Position numbers and translations under genes: made by a program
Source: Elusimicrobiota bacterium
Lineage (GTDB): Bacteria; Elusimicrobiota; Elusimicrobia; UBA1565; UBA9628
Length of the DNA: 5,352 nt
NCBI GenBank assembly: GCA_028717525.1
Contig: JAQUNT010000198.1
Coordinates: forward strand, 1 to 5,352
Direction of reading: 5' to 3'
Notes under the pieces: model-generated
The model's database searches: none
What the model was told of the DNA's origin: nothing
Seen by the model: the letters and a program-made list of their open reading frames with translations, nothing else
Shown: in pieces, positions 1 to 5,352 of the stretch
How positions within the stretch are numbered: position 1 is the first letter of the stretch
Layout of the letters: each line of letters opens with the position of its first letter

Positions 1-343
1 TCTCCTTGAGGTGGGCCAGCTCGTGGATGACCACGTAGTCCACGATCTCGGCCGGGGCCTCGGCCAGGACACGGTTGAAGTTGAGGTTGCCGCGCGTGGA
101 GCAGCTGCCCCAGAGCGTGCGCTGGTTCTTGAGGAAGACCCGCTTGGGCGCCACGCCCATGGCCGCGCTCCAATGCCGCACGCGCGACTCGAAGAGCTCG
201 CGGACCGGGTCCGCGGGGCGCCTGCGGGCCGGGGCCGGGCGGGGCGGGGCTTCGCGATAGACCTCCGGCAGCGCCAGGCGCAGCCCGGCCAGGAAGCCGC
301 GCACCTCCTGCGCCAATCCGGACGCCCCGCTTTCGCCAGCCAT
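1..343 (-). CDS. YgjP/DUF45-type (SprT-like) metallopeptidase-fold protein, C-terminus cut by window edge
   Basis: Reading the minus strand from ATG at 343 gives 114 open codons that run off the window at base 1, so the C-terminal half is missing. Residues 78-82 read WGSCS and are followed by GNLNFN (85-90). Then comes a stretch ending in DYVVIHELAHLKE (102-114), with the HExxH zinc motif at residues 107-111. The order WGSC, N-x-N, DYVVxHELxH is the signature of the YgjP/DUF45 family, which has an M48/SprT-like fold; the E. coli member YgjP has been reported as a UTP pyrophosphatase. The third zinc ligand would lie outside the window. About 77 residues precede WGSCS, which seems fewer than in typical YgjP proteins. 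Residues 31-46 are a Pro/Arg-rich linker. The start at 343 is preferred; the in-frame ATG at 160 would leave only 16 residues before WGSCS. No Shine-Dalgarno sequence precedes it. The protein is probably cytoplasmic, as no signal peptide is seen. Substrate unknown. It is divergent from the receiver gene with a 20-bp gap. Confidence 0.9.
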   Translation of the reverse strand, partial: MAGESGASGLAQEVRGFLAGLRLALPEVYREAPPRPAPARRRPADPVRELFESRVRHWSAAMGVAPKRVFLKNQRTLWGSCSTRGNLNFNRVLAEAPAEIVDYVVIHELAHLKE

Positions 344-363
344 GGATGAATATGATATAAATA
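344..363. promoter_or_regulatory. Compact A+T-rich divergent promoter between metallopeptidase and receiver genes
   Basis: The 20-bp gap is strongly A+T-rich within G+C-rich DNA. It holds TATGAT at 351-356 (5 of 6 matches to TATAAT) and TATAAA at 356-361 on the plus strand, and CATATT at 354-349 on the minus strand (4 of 6). An inverted repeat, AATAT (349-353) with ATATT (361-365), gives the gap partial two-fold symmetry. Both -35 regions would have to lie in or near the flanking coding sequence, and I see no good one; TTTCGC at 331-336 is a weak candidate. A -10 box here places the start of transcription almost on the start codons, which suggests leaderless mRNAs. This is inferred from base pattern only. 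Confidence 0.45.
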
Positions 364-759
364 TTGCCCGTGGCCAAGGTTCTCATCGTCGACGACGAAG
401 ACCCCATCGCGATCCTGATGAGCTTCGTCCTGGAGAAATCCGGACACACGGTCAGCACGGCCAAGAACGGGAGCGAGGCCCTGCGCCTGCTGGGCGTGGA
501 CCCCGTCGACGAGGCCGCGGACCTGCCCGACGTGGTGGTCCTGGACGTGATGATGCCCGTCATGGACGGCTACACCGCGGCCATCGCCATGCGCAACTGC
601 CCGCGCACGTCGTCCTTGCCCATCCTCGTGGTCACCGCCAAGGGCGGCATGCGCATCCCGTTCGACGGAGTGCCTGCGGTAGCGGCCTTCTTCGAGAAGC
701 CTTTCGACCCCAACGAGATCCGCCAAGCCGTGGCCCGGGTCACGGCCCCGAAAGGCTGA
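364..759 (+). CDS. Stand-alone CheY-like response regulator receiver domain
   Basis: This 131-residue protein is a single receiver (REC) domain with no DNA-binding or enzymatic output, so it probably acts by protein-protein contact or as a relay intermediate in the cytoplasm. Counting from TTG 364, the acidic pocket is D10-D11, the phospho-acceptor is D61 in VVVLDVMMPVMDG, the conserved Thr is T91 in VVTAK, and the conserved Lys is K112 in FFEKPF. F109 sits at the place of the aromatic switch residue of CheY. A small acidic insert (about residues 44-55) lengthens the loop before the phospho-acceptor strand. An in-frame TAA at 358-360 limits the start to TTG 364 or GTG 370; GTG, giving MAKVLIVDDED, fits the family length equally well. 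No Shine-Dalgarno sequence precedes either. The gene converges on the PAS-array sensor gene, whose stop abuts its own. All catalytic residues are present, so it should be phosphorylatable; the cognate kinase is not in the window. Confidence 0.95.
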   Translation: MPVAKVLIVDDEDPIAILMSFVLEKSGHTVSTAKNGSEALRLLGVDPVDEAADLPDVVVLDVMMPVMDGYTAAIAMRNCPRTSSLPILVVTAKGGMRIPFDGVPAVAAFFEKPFDPNEIRQAVARVTAPKG

Positions 760-764
760 TCAGC
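755..764. other. 10-bp perfect palindrome formed by two abutting convergent stop codons
   Basis: GCTGATCAGC is its own reverse complement. The plus-strand TGA (757-759) ends the receiver gene. The next three bases, TCA (760-762), are the TGA of the sensor gene on the other strand, so the two coding regions meet with zero spacer. No hairpin followed by a T-run is visible on either side, so each transcript probably reads into the antisense of the other gene. Confidence 0.85.
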
Positions 765-3700
765 TGCCCTGCCGCTCCTCCGAGAGCCTGCGCTCGGTGA
801 TGTCCTGCACGAAGGCGAAGCAGCGCTCCCGCCCGCCGTGCTCCAGGTAGCTGCAGGCGACCTCCACCGGGAACAGGCGGCCGTCCTTGGCGCGCACGAC
901 GGTCTCCCGCAGCAGGCTGCGCTGGCCGCGCAGCTGGGCCCAGAACTCCGGCCACGACCCGCGCGGCAAGCCCGTGTCCAGGTCCCAGGCCGAGAGGGCC
1001 AACAGTTCCTCGCGCGCGTAGCCCGCGGCCCGGCAGGCCGCGTCGTTGACGTACTGGAACCGCCCCTGGGCGTCGGCCCAATAGGCCGGCAGCGAGCAGC
1101 GGTCCAGGGCGAACTGGCTGAAGCGCAGAGACTCCTCGGCGGCCTTGCGCTCGGTGATGTCGCGGTTGCTGCTGCGCGTGCCCAGGAAGCGCCCCGTGGG
1201 GTCGGACACGGGCTGGCAGACATGGCTGATCCAGCGCGGCTCGCCGTCCGGCCGGACGATGCGGAACTCGATCGAGCCCGGGAGCCGGTGCTGAACCTCG
1301 TCTTGCACATGGCTCTCGAACCGGGCCCGGTCCTCGGGGTGCACGAGGCGCAGGCGCAGCCCGGCATCCGCCAGGAAATCCTTGGGGGCGTGGCCGGTGA
1401 TGCGCTGGCATGAAGGCGAAACGTAGAGGAACTCCCCCGCGGGCGAGAGCCAGAACTCCCAATCGTGGGTGTTGTCCGCCACGATGCGGTACTTGGTCTC
1501 CGACTCGCGCAGGGCCTCCTCGGCCCGACGCTGCTCGGTCACGTCCTCGTAGGTGCCCAGTACGCCGATGACCTGGGCGTCCTTGTCGTGCAGGGGCAGC
1601 CTGCTCAGCCGGATCCAGCGCGGATCGTGGCCCGGGTTGGGCTGGCGCTCCTCGCAGTCCAGCTTGGGCCGGTCCTGGTCCATGACGGCCTGGTCGTCGG
1701 CGCGGTAGGCGGCGGCCTTCTCCTTCCAGGACAGCTCGGAGTCCTCCTTGCCCAAGATCTCGCAGGCGTCCTGGAGGCCGGCGTCCTGCAGGAAGTTCCG
1801 GTTGCAGCCGAGGTAGCGGAAGTCGCGCCCTTTCCAGAACACCCTCTGCGGGATGTGGTCGAGCACCAGCCGGAGCATTTCCTGGGACTCCCGCGCCTTC
1901 TCCTGGGCCTGCCGCTGCTCGCCGATGTCGCGCACGAAGGCGAAGTCGTACTCGCGCCCGCCGAACTCCATGTAGTTGGCCGTGATCTCGACCGGGAAGA
2001 TCCGCCCGTCCTTCCTGCGGTGGCGCCCCTCCCAGCGCAGGAGCTTCTCGCGCTTGAGCTGGGCCCAGTGCGGCGGCCAGCGGTCTACCGCCAGGTCCGG
2101 ATTGACGTCGGCCTCGCCCAGGTAGAGGAGCTGCTCGCGAGGGTAGCCCAAGGACTGCGCCGCGGCCTCGTTGGCGTAGAGGAAGCGCCCCGAGGGGCCG
2201 ATACAGAAGACGGGTATGGCGCAGTGGTCCATGGCGAACTGGGACAGGCGCAGGGCGTCCTCGGCGTCCTTGCGGTCCGTGATGTCCTGGATGACCCCGT
2301 CGTAGGAGAGGAGCTTGCCCTCCGAATCGCAATGGGGGACCGTGGTGTTGCGCACCCAGCGGGTCTGGCCGTCCTTGCGCACGATGCGGTGCTCCAGGGG
2401 CCCCGGCTTCTCGCCGGCCAGCAGGCGCCGGCCCTGCTCCACGACCGCGGCCTTGTCCGCCTCCACCACCATGCGCAGCCAGAGGTAGGGGTTGGCGGCG
2501 AGGTCGTCGCGGGTGTAGCCTGTGACCGCCTCGCAGGCCGCGCCGTGCTCCGTGGACACCGCCCGGCCGTCCCGGACTTCGACGGTGTAGACGTAGTCGG
2601 AGAGGGCCTGGGTGATGCGCCGGTGGCGCTCCTCGCTCTCGCGCAGCCGCGATTCGGCGCGTTTGCGCTCGGTGATGTCCTCGTTGATGACCACGATGCC
2701 GGTGATGCCGCCGGCGTCGTCGCGCACCGGGATGGCGGAATGGGAGACGGTCTTGCGCCGGCCGTCCGAGGTCTCGATGTCGATGATCTCGTTGACGTAG
2801 GTCTCGCCGCGCGAGAGGGCCCGCACCGGCGCCCATTCGTGCGGCTGGATGCGCTTCCCCGTGCCGTGCCACCAGCCCGGGTACTGGCCGTACTGCTCGA
2901 TGCCCGAGAAGCGCACCCCGCCCCAGATGCCCTCACCGGTCGGGTTGCAGAGCACGATCTTGCCCTGCGCGTCGGTCAGCCACACGCCCACCGGGAGCTT
3001 GTCGACCAGCGTGCGCAGCTGGCGCTCGCTGGCGCGCAGGGACTCCTCCATCCGGCGGCGCTCCGAGATGTCGCGCACGATGCGCCACATCCGGGACGGA
3101 CGGCCCTGCTCGTCGCGGACCAGCCAGATGCGCACCGAGACCGGGTTGACCGCCCCGTCGCGCCGGATGTACTCCTTCTCATACTCGTCGCAGTAGCCGC
3201 GCTTGAGCACCTGCTCGGCGAGCACGTCGCCGTCGAGCTTGGCCCAGCGCACCGGGGTCAGTTGCTGGTAGGTCCGCCCCGCGAGCTCCTCGAAGCCATA
3301 GCCCGTCATCTCCAGGAAGGCCCGGTTGGCGTCCTCGATGCGGCCCTCCATGTCGGCGATGACGATGCCGTCGCGGCTGGTCTCGAAAAGGCTGCGGTAC
3401 TTGCGCACGGAGGCCCGGGTGGCCAGGTCGGCCTGGCGGCGCGACAGGGTCCCGCCCACGCAGGCCGCCAAGGTGCGCAGGATGGATTTCTCATCCTCGG
3501 CCCAGGCCCGCTCGCGGCGGCAGTCGTGGAAGCAGAGGAAGCCCGCCCAGCGCTCCTGGATGATGATGGGGACGACCAGGACGGACTTGGTGGACAAGGG
3601 CTCCAGGAAAGCCTTCTCGGGCGGCGGCAGTTCCCGCACCAGGCCCTCCAGGACGCGCCCGGCGGAGAGGAGCTCGTGCCAGCGCGGCAGGTTGCCCTGC

Positions 3701-3957
3701 AGGGAGATGTCGCGGACCGGGGCGGGCACGCAGAGGGACGGGTCCCGGCGCCACTCGTGGCTGCGGCTGACCAGCGCCTCCTCGGTCTGGGGGTGCGGAT
3801 GCCTCTCGAAGACGCAGATGCGGTCCACGTCCAGGGCCCGGCCCACGGAGTCGGCGGCGCGCATGACGGCCTGGTCGACATTGGCCGAGGTGAGCAGAGT
3901 ATGGGCGGCGGAGGCCACGCTGGCCAGGAGGCCGTTCTGCTGAGTCTGGTTTTCCAT
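760..3957 (-). CDS. Multi-sensor protein: GAF domain plus seven PAS domains, no C-terminal output domain
   Basis: The protein has 1065 residues from ATG 3957 (MENQTQQ). Approximate domains: GAF 10-175; PAS1 185-300; PAS2 308-430; PAS3 440-560; PAS4 570-680; PAS5 690-808; PAS6 820-935; PAS7 945-1055. Most PAS units end in the usual linker (DISERR, DITERK, DITDRK, DVTEQR, DITERK, DITERR) and are joined by short Glu/Arg-rich helices. No membrane segment or signal peptide is seen, so it is probably cytoplasmic. GAF and PAS domains bind ligands or cofactors and pass signals through such helices, normally to a HisKA/HATPase kinase or GGDEF domain. Here the chain stops at ERRLSEERQGS, exactly where a transmitter would begin, and no kinase motifs (phospho-His, N, G boxes) occur. 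PAS3-4 and PAS6-7 look duplicated. Start: the frame stays open to TTG 4014, with ATG also at 3981. ATG 3957 is preferred because AGGA lies just upstream and the A+T-rich promoter patch overlaps the longer versions. Bound ligand unknown. Calling it a histidine kinase would be unsupported. Confidence 0.93.
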   Translation of the reverse strand: MENQTQQNGLLASVASAAHTLLTSANVDQAVMRAADSVGRALDVDRICVFERHPHPQTEEALVSRSHEWRRDPSLCVPAPVRDISLQGNLPRWHELLSAGRVLEGLVRELPPPEKAFLEPLSTKSVLVVPIIIQERWAGFLCFHDCRRERAWAEDEKSILRTLAACVGGTLSRRQADLATRASVRKYRSLFETSRDGIVIADMEGRIEDANRAFLEMTGYGFEELAGRTYQQLTPVRWAKLDGDVLAEQVLKRGYCDEYEKEYIRRDGAVNPVSVRIWLVRDEQGRPSRMWRIVRDISERRRMEESLRASERQLRTLVDKLPVGVWLTDAQGKIVLCNPTGEGIWGGVRFSGIEQYGQYPGWWHGTGKRIQPHEWAPVRALSRGETYVNEIIDIETSDGRRKTVSHSAIPVRDDAGGITGIVVINEDITERKRAESRLRESEERHRRITQALSDYVYTVEVRDGRAVSTEHGAACEAVTGYTRDDLAANPYLWLRMVVEADKAAVVEQGRRLLAGEKPGPLEHRIVRKDGQTRWVRNTTVPHCDSEGKLLSYDGVIQDITDRKDAEDALRLSQFAMDHCAIPVFCIGPSGRFLYANEAAAQSLGYPREQLLYLGEADVNPDLAVDRWPPHWAQLKREKLLRWEGRHRRKDGRIFPVEITANYMEFGGREYDFAFVRDIGEQRQAQEKARESQEMLRLVLDHIPQRVFWKGRDFRYLGCNRNFLQDAGLQDACEILGKEDSELSWKEKAAAYRADDQAVMDQDRPKLDCEERQPNPGHDPRWIRLSRLPLHDKDAQVIGVLGTYEDVTEQRRAEEALRESETKYRIVADNTHDWEFWLSPAGEFLYVSPSCQRITGHAPKDFLADAGLRLRLVHPEDRARFESHVQDEVQHRLPGSIEFRIVRPDGEPRWISHVCQPVSDPTGRFLGTRSSNRDITERKAAEESLRFSQFALDRCSLPAYWADAQGRFQYVNDAACRAAGYAREELLALSAWDLDTGLPRGSWPEFWAQLRGQRSLLRETVVRAKDGRLFPVEVACSYLEHGGRERCFAFVQDITERRLSEERQGS
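793..1500 (-). repeat. Copy 2 of a duplicated two-PAS module (PAS6-PAS7)
   Basis: Residues about 820-1055 of the sensor protein. PAS6 has an ITGHAPKDFLAD core and a VRPDGEPRW strand. PAS7 begins SQFALDRCSLPAYW and contains WPEFWAQLR, KDGRLFPVEV and CFAFVQDITERR. The same order with close counterparts occurs at 1918-2640. The two modules are separated by the unrelated-looking PAS5. The evidence is the side-by-side reading of the translations; percent identity over the whole module was not computed. Confidence 0.7.
1096..1161 (-). repeat. 66-bp repeat unit, copy 2, at the PAS6/PAS7 junction
   Basis: Aligned without gaps to 2221-2286, it differs at 12 of 66 positions by hand count (about 82% identity). 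It encodes the linker from DITERK through AAEESLRFSQFALDRC. Identity at the DNA level across a linker, not only a conserved fold, supports an internal duplication. Confidence 0.75.
1918..2640 (-). repeat. Copy 1 of a duplicated two-PAS module (PAS3-PAS4)
   Basis: Residues about 440-680 of the sensor protein. PAS3 has a VTGYTRDDLAAN core and a VRKDGQTRW strand. PAS4 begins SQFAMDHCAIPVFC and contains WPPHWAQLK, KDGRIFPVEI and DFAFVRDI. Each element has a matching counterpart in PAS6-PAS7 (793-1500). Outside the 66-bp core, the DNA encoding the last strands of PAS4 (from 1932) and PAS7 (from 807) also aligns visibly without gaps, sharing GCACGAAGGCGAAG at the start. Confidence 0.7.
2221..2286 (-). 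repeat. 66-bp repeat unit, copy 1, at the PAS3/PAS4 junction
   Basis: It is the partner of 1096-1161 (54 of 66 positions identical by hand count, no gaps). It encodes the linker DITDRK through DAEDALRLSQFAMDHC. Confidence 0.75.
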
Positions 3958-4066
3958 GGTCCTAGGGAGGAATCGACGCATCACATTTTTCCATATAAAG
4001 AGCTCCCCAAGCAACCAAGCCCGACTTGAAACTGTAACATCGCCGTGGCATCATTCTGGGGCCTTC
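3958..4066. promoter_or_regulatory. Divergent intergenic region with candidate promoters for the sensor and coiled-coil genes
   Basis: This 109-bp gap is more A+T-rich than its flanks. Plus strand: TTGAAA at 4026-4031 (5 of 6 to TTGACA), 17-bp spacer, then CATCAT at 4049-4054 (4 of 6 to TATAAT). This would start transcription near 4061, about six bases before the ATG at 4067. GGGG at 4058-4061 is the only Shine-Dalgarno-like run, and it would lie at the very start of that mRNA. Minus strand: TTTATA at 3999-3994 or TATATG at 3997-3992 could be the -10 box of the sensor gene, with no clear -35. The leader would be about 30 bases, with AGGA just before ATG 3957. No operator palindrome stands out. 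Confidence 0.4.
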
Positions 4067-5352
4067 ATGGACAAGGACAAGGATTACTTCGACGCCGCGG
4101 CGGTCAACGACCTGGAGACCGCCCGCCTGGCCCTGCGCTGGGCCCTGGAGCGCATCCGCAAGATGGACGCGGAGTTCTCCGCCCTGCGCGCCGAGAAGGA
4201 GCAGTCCAGCCAGGACGTCCAGAAGCTCTCCGAGGAGGTCTCCCGCAAGGACGAGGCGGTCAAGCGCTGGCAGGAGACCATCCACGCCTGGGAGGCCGCG
4301 GTCCAGGACCAGGGCCAGCGGGAGCTCAAGATGCGCGAGGAGTTGCGCCTGGAGGTGCGCCGCGAGGAGGACGCCCGCGTCCAGGAGGAGCGCAGCCAGC
4401 TCCAGCTCCAGATCGACGCCCTGAAGCGCGAGCTGGCCGAGAAGGAGGCCCAGATCGGCCAGCATCGCCGCGATCTCATCGACGCGGTCAAGACCACCCG
4501 CGCCGAGGGCGAGCGCGAGATGCAGTCCCTCCTGAGACACCAGGAGAAGGCCCTGGAGGAGACCAAGCAGTCGCTCCTGGAGCGCCTCAAGATCCAGTCC
4601 GACCTCATCCGCTCCAAGGAGCGCGACCTGGAGGGCCAGCAGAGGCTTCTCGACGACCAGGTCAAGGCCAAGGAGATGGAGTTACGGCGCCGCTTCGAGA
4701 AGTACGAGGAGGAGCTGCTCAAGCACAGCCGCGAGGCCCTGGCGCGCGAGGAGGCGACCCTGGCGGAGCGCTACCAGGCCAAGGTCGCCGAGGACGAGGC
4801 CCGGTTCAAGAGCCGGGAGGACGCCCTGGAGGCCCACCGGCAGAAGCTCGAAGCCGACCAGGCCCAACGCCTGCAGGATCTCGAGGCGGCCTACGAGCGC
4901 AAGCACCAAGCCGAATGGGGGAGCCTGCAGGAGAAGCTCGAGGCCGAGCGCCGCTACCTGGAGGAGGGCTTCCGCGCCAAGGAGGCCCGCCTGGAGACCG
5001 AAGCCGCCGAGCGCCAGCGGGGCGTGCTCAAGCACTACGAGGGCCGCGCCGAGGAGCTCGCCGCCAAGTACCAGGCCCAGCAGGAGGCCCTGCTGCTCAG
5101 GGAGAAGGAGCTCGTCGCGCAGCGCCAGAAGGAGCTGGAGGCGGTTCTCGCCAACGGGCGCGCCCAGCTGGAGCGCGAGCGCGCGGAGCTCAAGAGCTCC
5201 ACCTCCGAGCGCGAGACCGCGCTCCTGGCCAAGCTGGAGGCGCAGCAGGAGGCCTGCCGGGAGAAGGAGGCGGAGGTCTTCCGGCGGACGGTCGAGCTCG
5301 AGGACGCTTATCGGGCCAAGGAGCGGGAGCTGGCCAAGCGCTTCGAGGACAT
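4067..5352 (+). CDS. Long coiled-coil protein of unknown function, C-terminus beyond the window
   Basis: From ATG 4067 the frame stays open to the window end (428 complete codons plus two bases). I do not recognise the protein. The N-terminus (residues 1-15) is acidic and short. From about residue 15 the chain is a near-continuous helix rich in Glu, Lys, Arg, Gln, Ala and Leu with heptad-like Leu spacing. There is no proline in all 428 residues, one cysteine (C397) and nine glycines, as expected of a long rod. Aromatic residues recur from about residue 210 on (F210, Y213, Y236, F247, Y276, W284, Y297, F302, Y324, Y335, F405, Y415, F426). They often occur in a loose [FY]-x-[AS]-[KR]-E-x-x-L pattern (247-254, 302-309, 415-422). 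No membrane segment, signal peptide, or Walker A motif is seen, so it is likely cytoplasmic, perhaps a scaffold, cytoskeletal or polarity protein. That is inference from shape only; SMC/Rad50-like ATPases are unlikely because no N-terminal nucleotide-binding domain is present. It is divergent from the sensor gene. A C-terminal functional domain may lie outside the window. Confidence 0.88.
   Translation, partial: MDKDKDYFDAAAVNDLETARLALRWALERIRKMDAEFSALRAEKEQSSQDVQKLSEEVSRKDEAVKRWQETIHAWEAAVQDQGQRELKMREELRLEVRREEDARVQEERSQLQLQIDALKRELAEKEAQIGQHRRDLIDAVKTTRAEGEREMQSLLRHQEKALEETKQSLLERLKIQSDLIRSKERDLEGQQRLLDDQVKAKEMELRRRFEKYEEELLKHSREALAREEATLAERYQAKVAEDEARFKSREDALEAHRQKLEADQAQRLQDLEAAYERKHQAEWGSLQEKLEAERRYLEEGFRAKEARLETEAAERQRGVLKHYEGRAEELAAKYQAQQEALLLREKELVAQRQKELEAVLANGRAQLERERAELKSSTSERETALLAKLEAQQEACREKEAEVFRRTVELEDAYRAKERELAKRFED

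Larger units (their letters stand above)
790..2679. repeat. Exact 15-bp motif in three copies, encoding the DITER linker
   Basis: GCGCTCGGTGATGTC occurs at 790-804, 1147-1161 and 2665-2679. On the coding (minus) strand it spells the DITER motif that closes PAS7, PAS6 and PAS2. A near copy, with GGTCCGTGATGTC, ends at 2286. Such short identical stretches can serve as sites for unequal recombination between PAS units; they may equally reflect strong codon bias on a conserved motif. Confidence 0.7.

Noticed and set aside
11..349. Plus-strand open frame opposite the metallopeptidase
   Set aside because: The opposite strand encodes WGSCS and HELAH in the correct family order, so this frame is a shadow.
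779..798. Possible hairpin CCGAG (780-784) with CTCGG (793-797) as a terminator
   Set aside because: The stem has only five pairs, no T-run follows on either strand, and it lies inside the DITERR-coding end of the sensor gene.
342..800. Plus-strand frame starting at ATG 342, overlapping the receiver gene
   Set aside because: It gives an Arg-rich product with no family features. The frame starting at 364/370 has all receiver catalytic residues.
740..2872. 710-codon open frame on the minus strand overlapping the sensor
   Set aside because: It is a different frame of the same strand. The product is Arg/Pro/Gly-rich and featureless, while the PAS-coding frame accounts for the DNA.
3958..4014. 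Longer sensor start at TTG 4014 or ATG 3981
   Set aside because: They add up to 19 residues with no domain content and overlap the A+T-rich promoter patch. ATG 3957 has AGGA just upstream. Not strictly excluded.
1465..4029. 854-codon open frame on the plus strand
   Set aside because: It is antisense to the GAF/PAS gene. Its translation is low-complexity Leu/Val/Ala/Gly/Arg with no domain pattern, as expected opposite a GC3-biased gene. The minus-strand frame shows clear GAF and PAS motifs.
4045..4062. Sigma-54 promoter suggested by TGGCAT upstream of the coiled-coil gene
   Set aside because: The matching -12 element (TTGC at proper spacing) is absent; the sequence there is TGGGG.
3962..5232. 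Several minus-strand open frames (such as 3962-4540, 4084-4722, 4682-5035, 5035-5232)
   Set aside because: They are antisense to the long coiled-coil gene and consist of Leu/Ala/Ser/Arg-rich low-complexity sequence, the mirror of Glu/Lys/Gln codons.

Overview
The window is a G+C-rich bacterial stretch (about two thirds G+C by eye) with dense coding and four genes in divergent and convergent pairs. The proteins have Ala/Arg/Glu-rich, GC3-biased codon use. The only A+T-rich patches are the two short divergent intergenic gaps. Nothing seen fixes the phylum. A soil or subsurface lineage rich in sensory proteins (Elusimicrobiota, Myxococcota or Desulfobacterota-like) would fit, but that is a guess. 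No gene-free stretch reaches 300 bases. No tRNA, rRNA, CRISPR array, insertion sequence or convincing terminator was seen.

Layout: (1) 1-343, minus strand: N-terminal part of a YgjP/DUF45-type (SprT-like) zinc metallopeptidase-fold protein, leaving the window just after its HELAH motif. (2) 344-363: a very short A+T-rich divergent gap. (3) 364-759, plus strand: a stand-alone CheY-like receiver domain. (4) 760-3957, minus strand: a 1065-residue sensor made of one GAF domain and seven PAS domains. It ends right after the last PAS, with no kinase, cyclase or other output domain. Its stop codon abuts that of the receiver gene, TGA|TCA, with no spacer. (5) 3958-4066: a 109-bp divergent promoter region. 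(6) 4067 to beyond the window end, plus strand: a long coiled-coil protein whose first 428 residues contain no proline.

The receiver and the PAS array look like halves of a phosphorelay, but the transmitter (HisKA/HATPase) that should link them is absent here and has no room in the window. Either a kinase encoded elsewhere works with both, or the PAS protein is a kinase-less sensory scaffold, or a rearrangement removed the transmitter. The sensor and the coiled-coil gene share a divergent control region and may be co-regulated; this is inference. Part of the PAS array arose by internal duplication: PAS3-PAS4 resembles PAS6-PAS7 in protein, and a 66-bp stretch is about 82% identical at DNA level. 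Start regions with little or no Shine-Dalgarno sequence and -10-like boxes close to the start codons suggest leaderless or very short-leader mRNAs.
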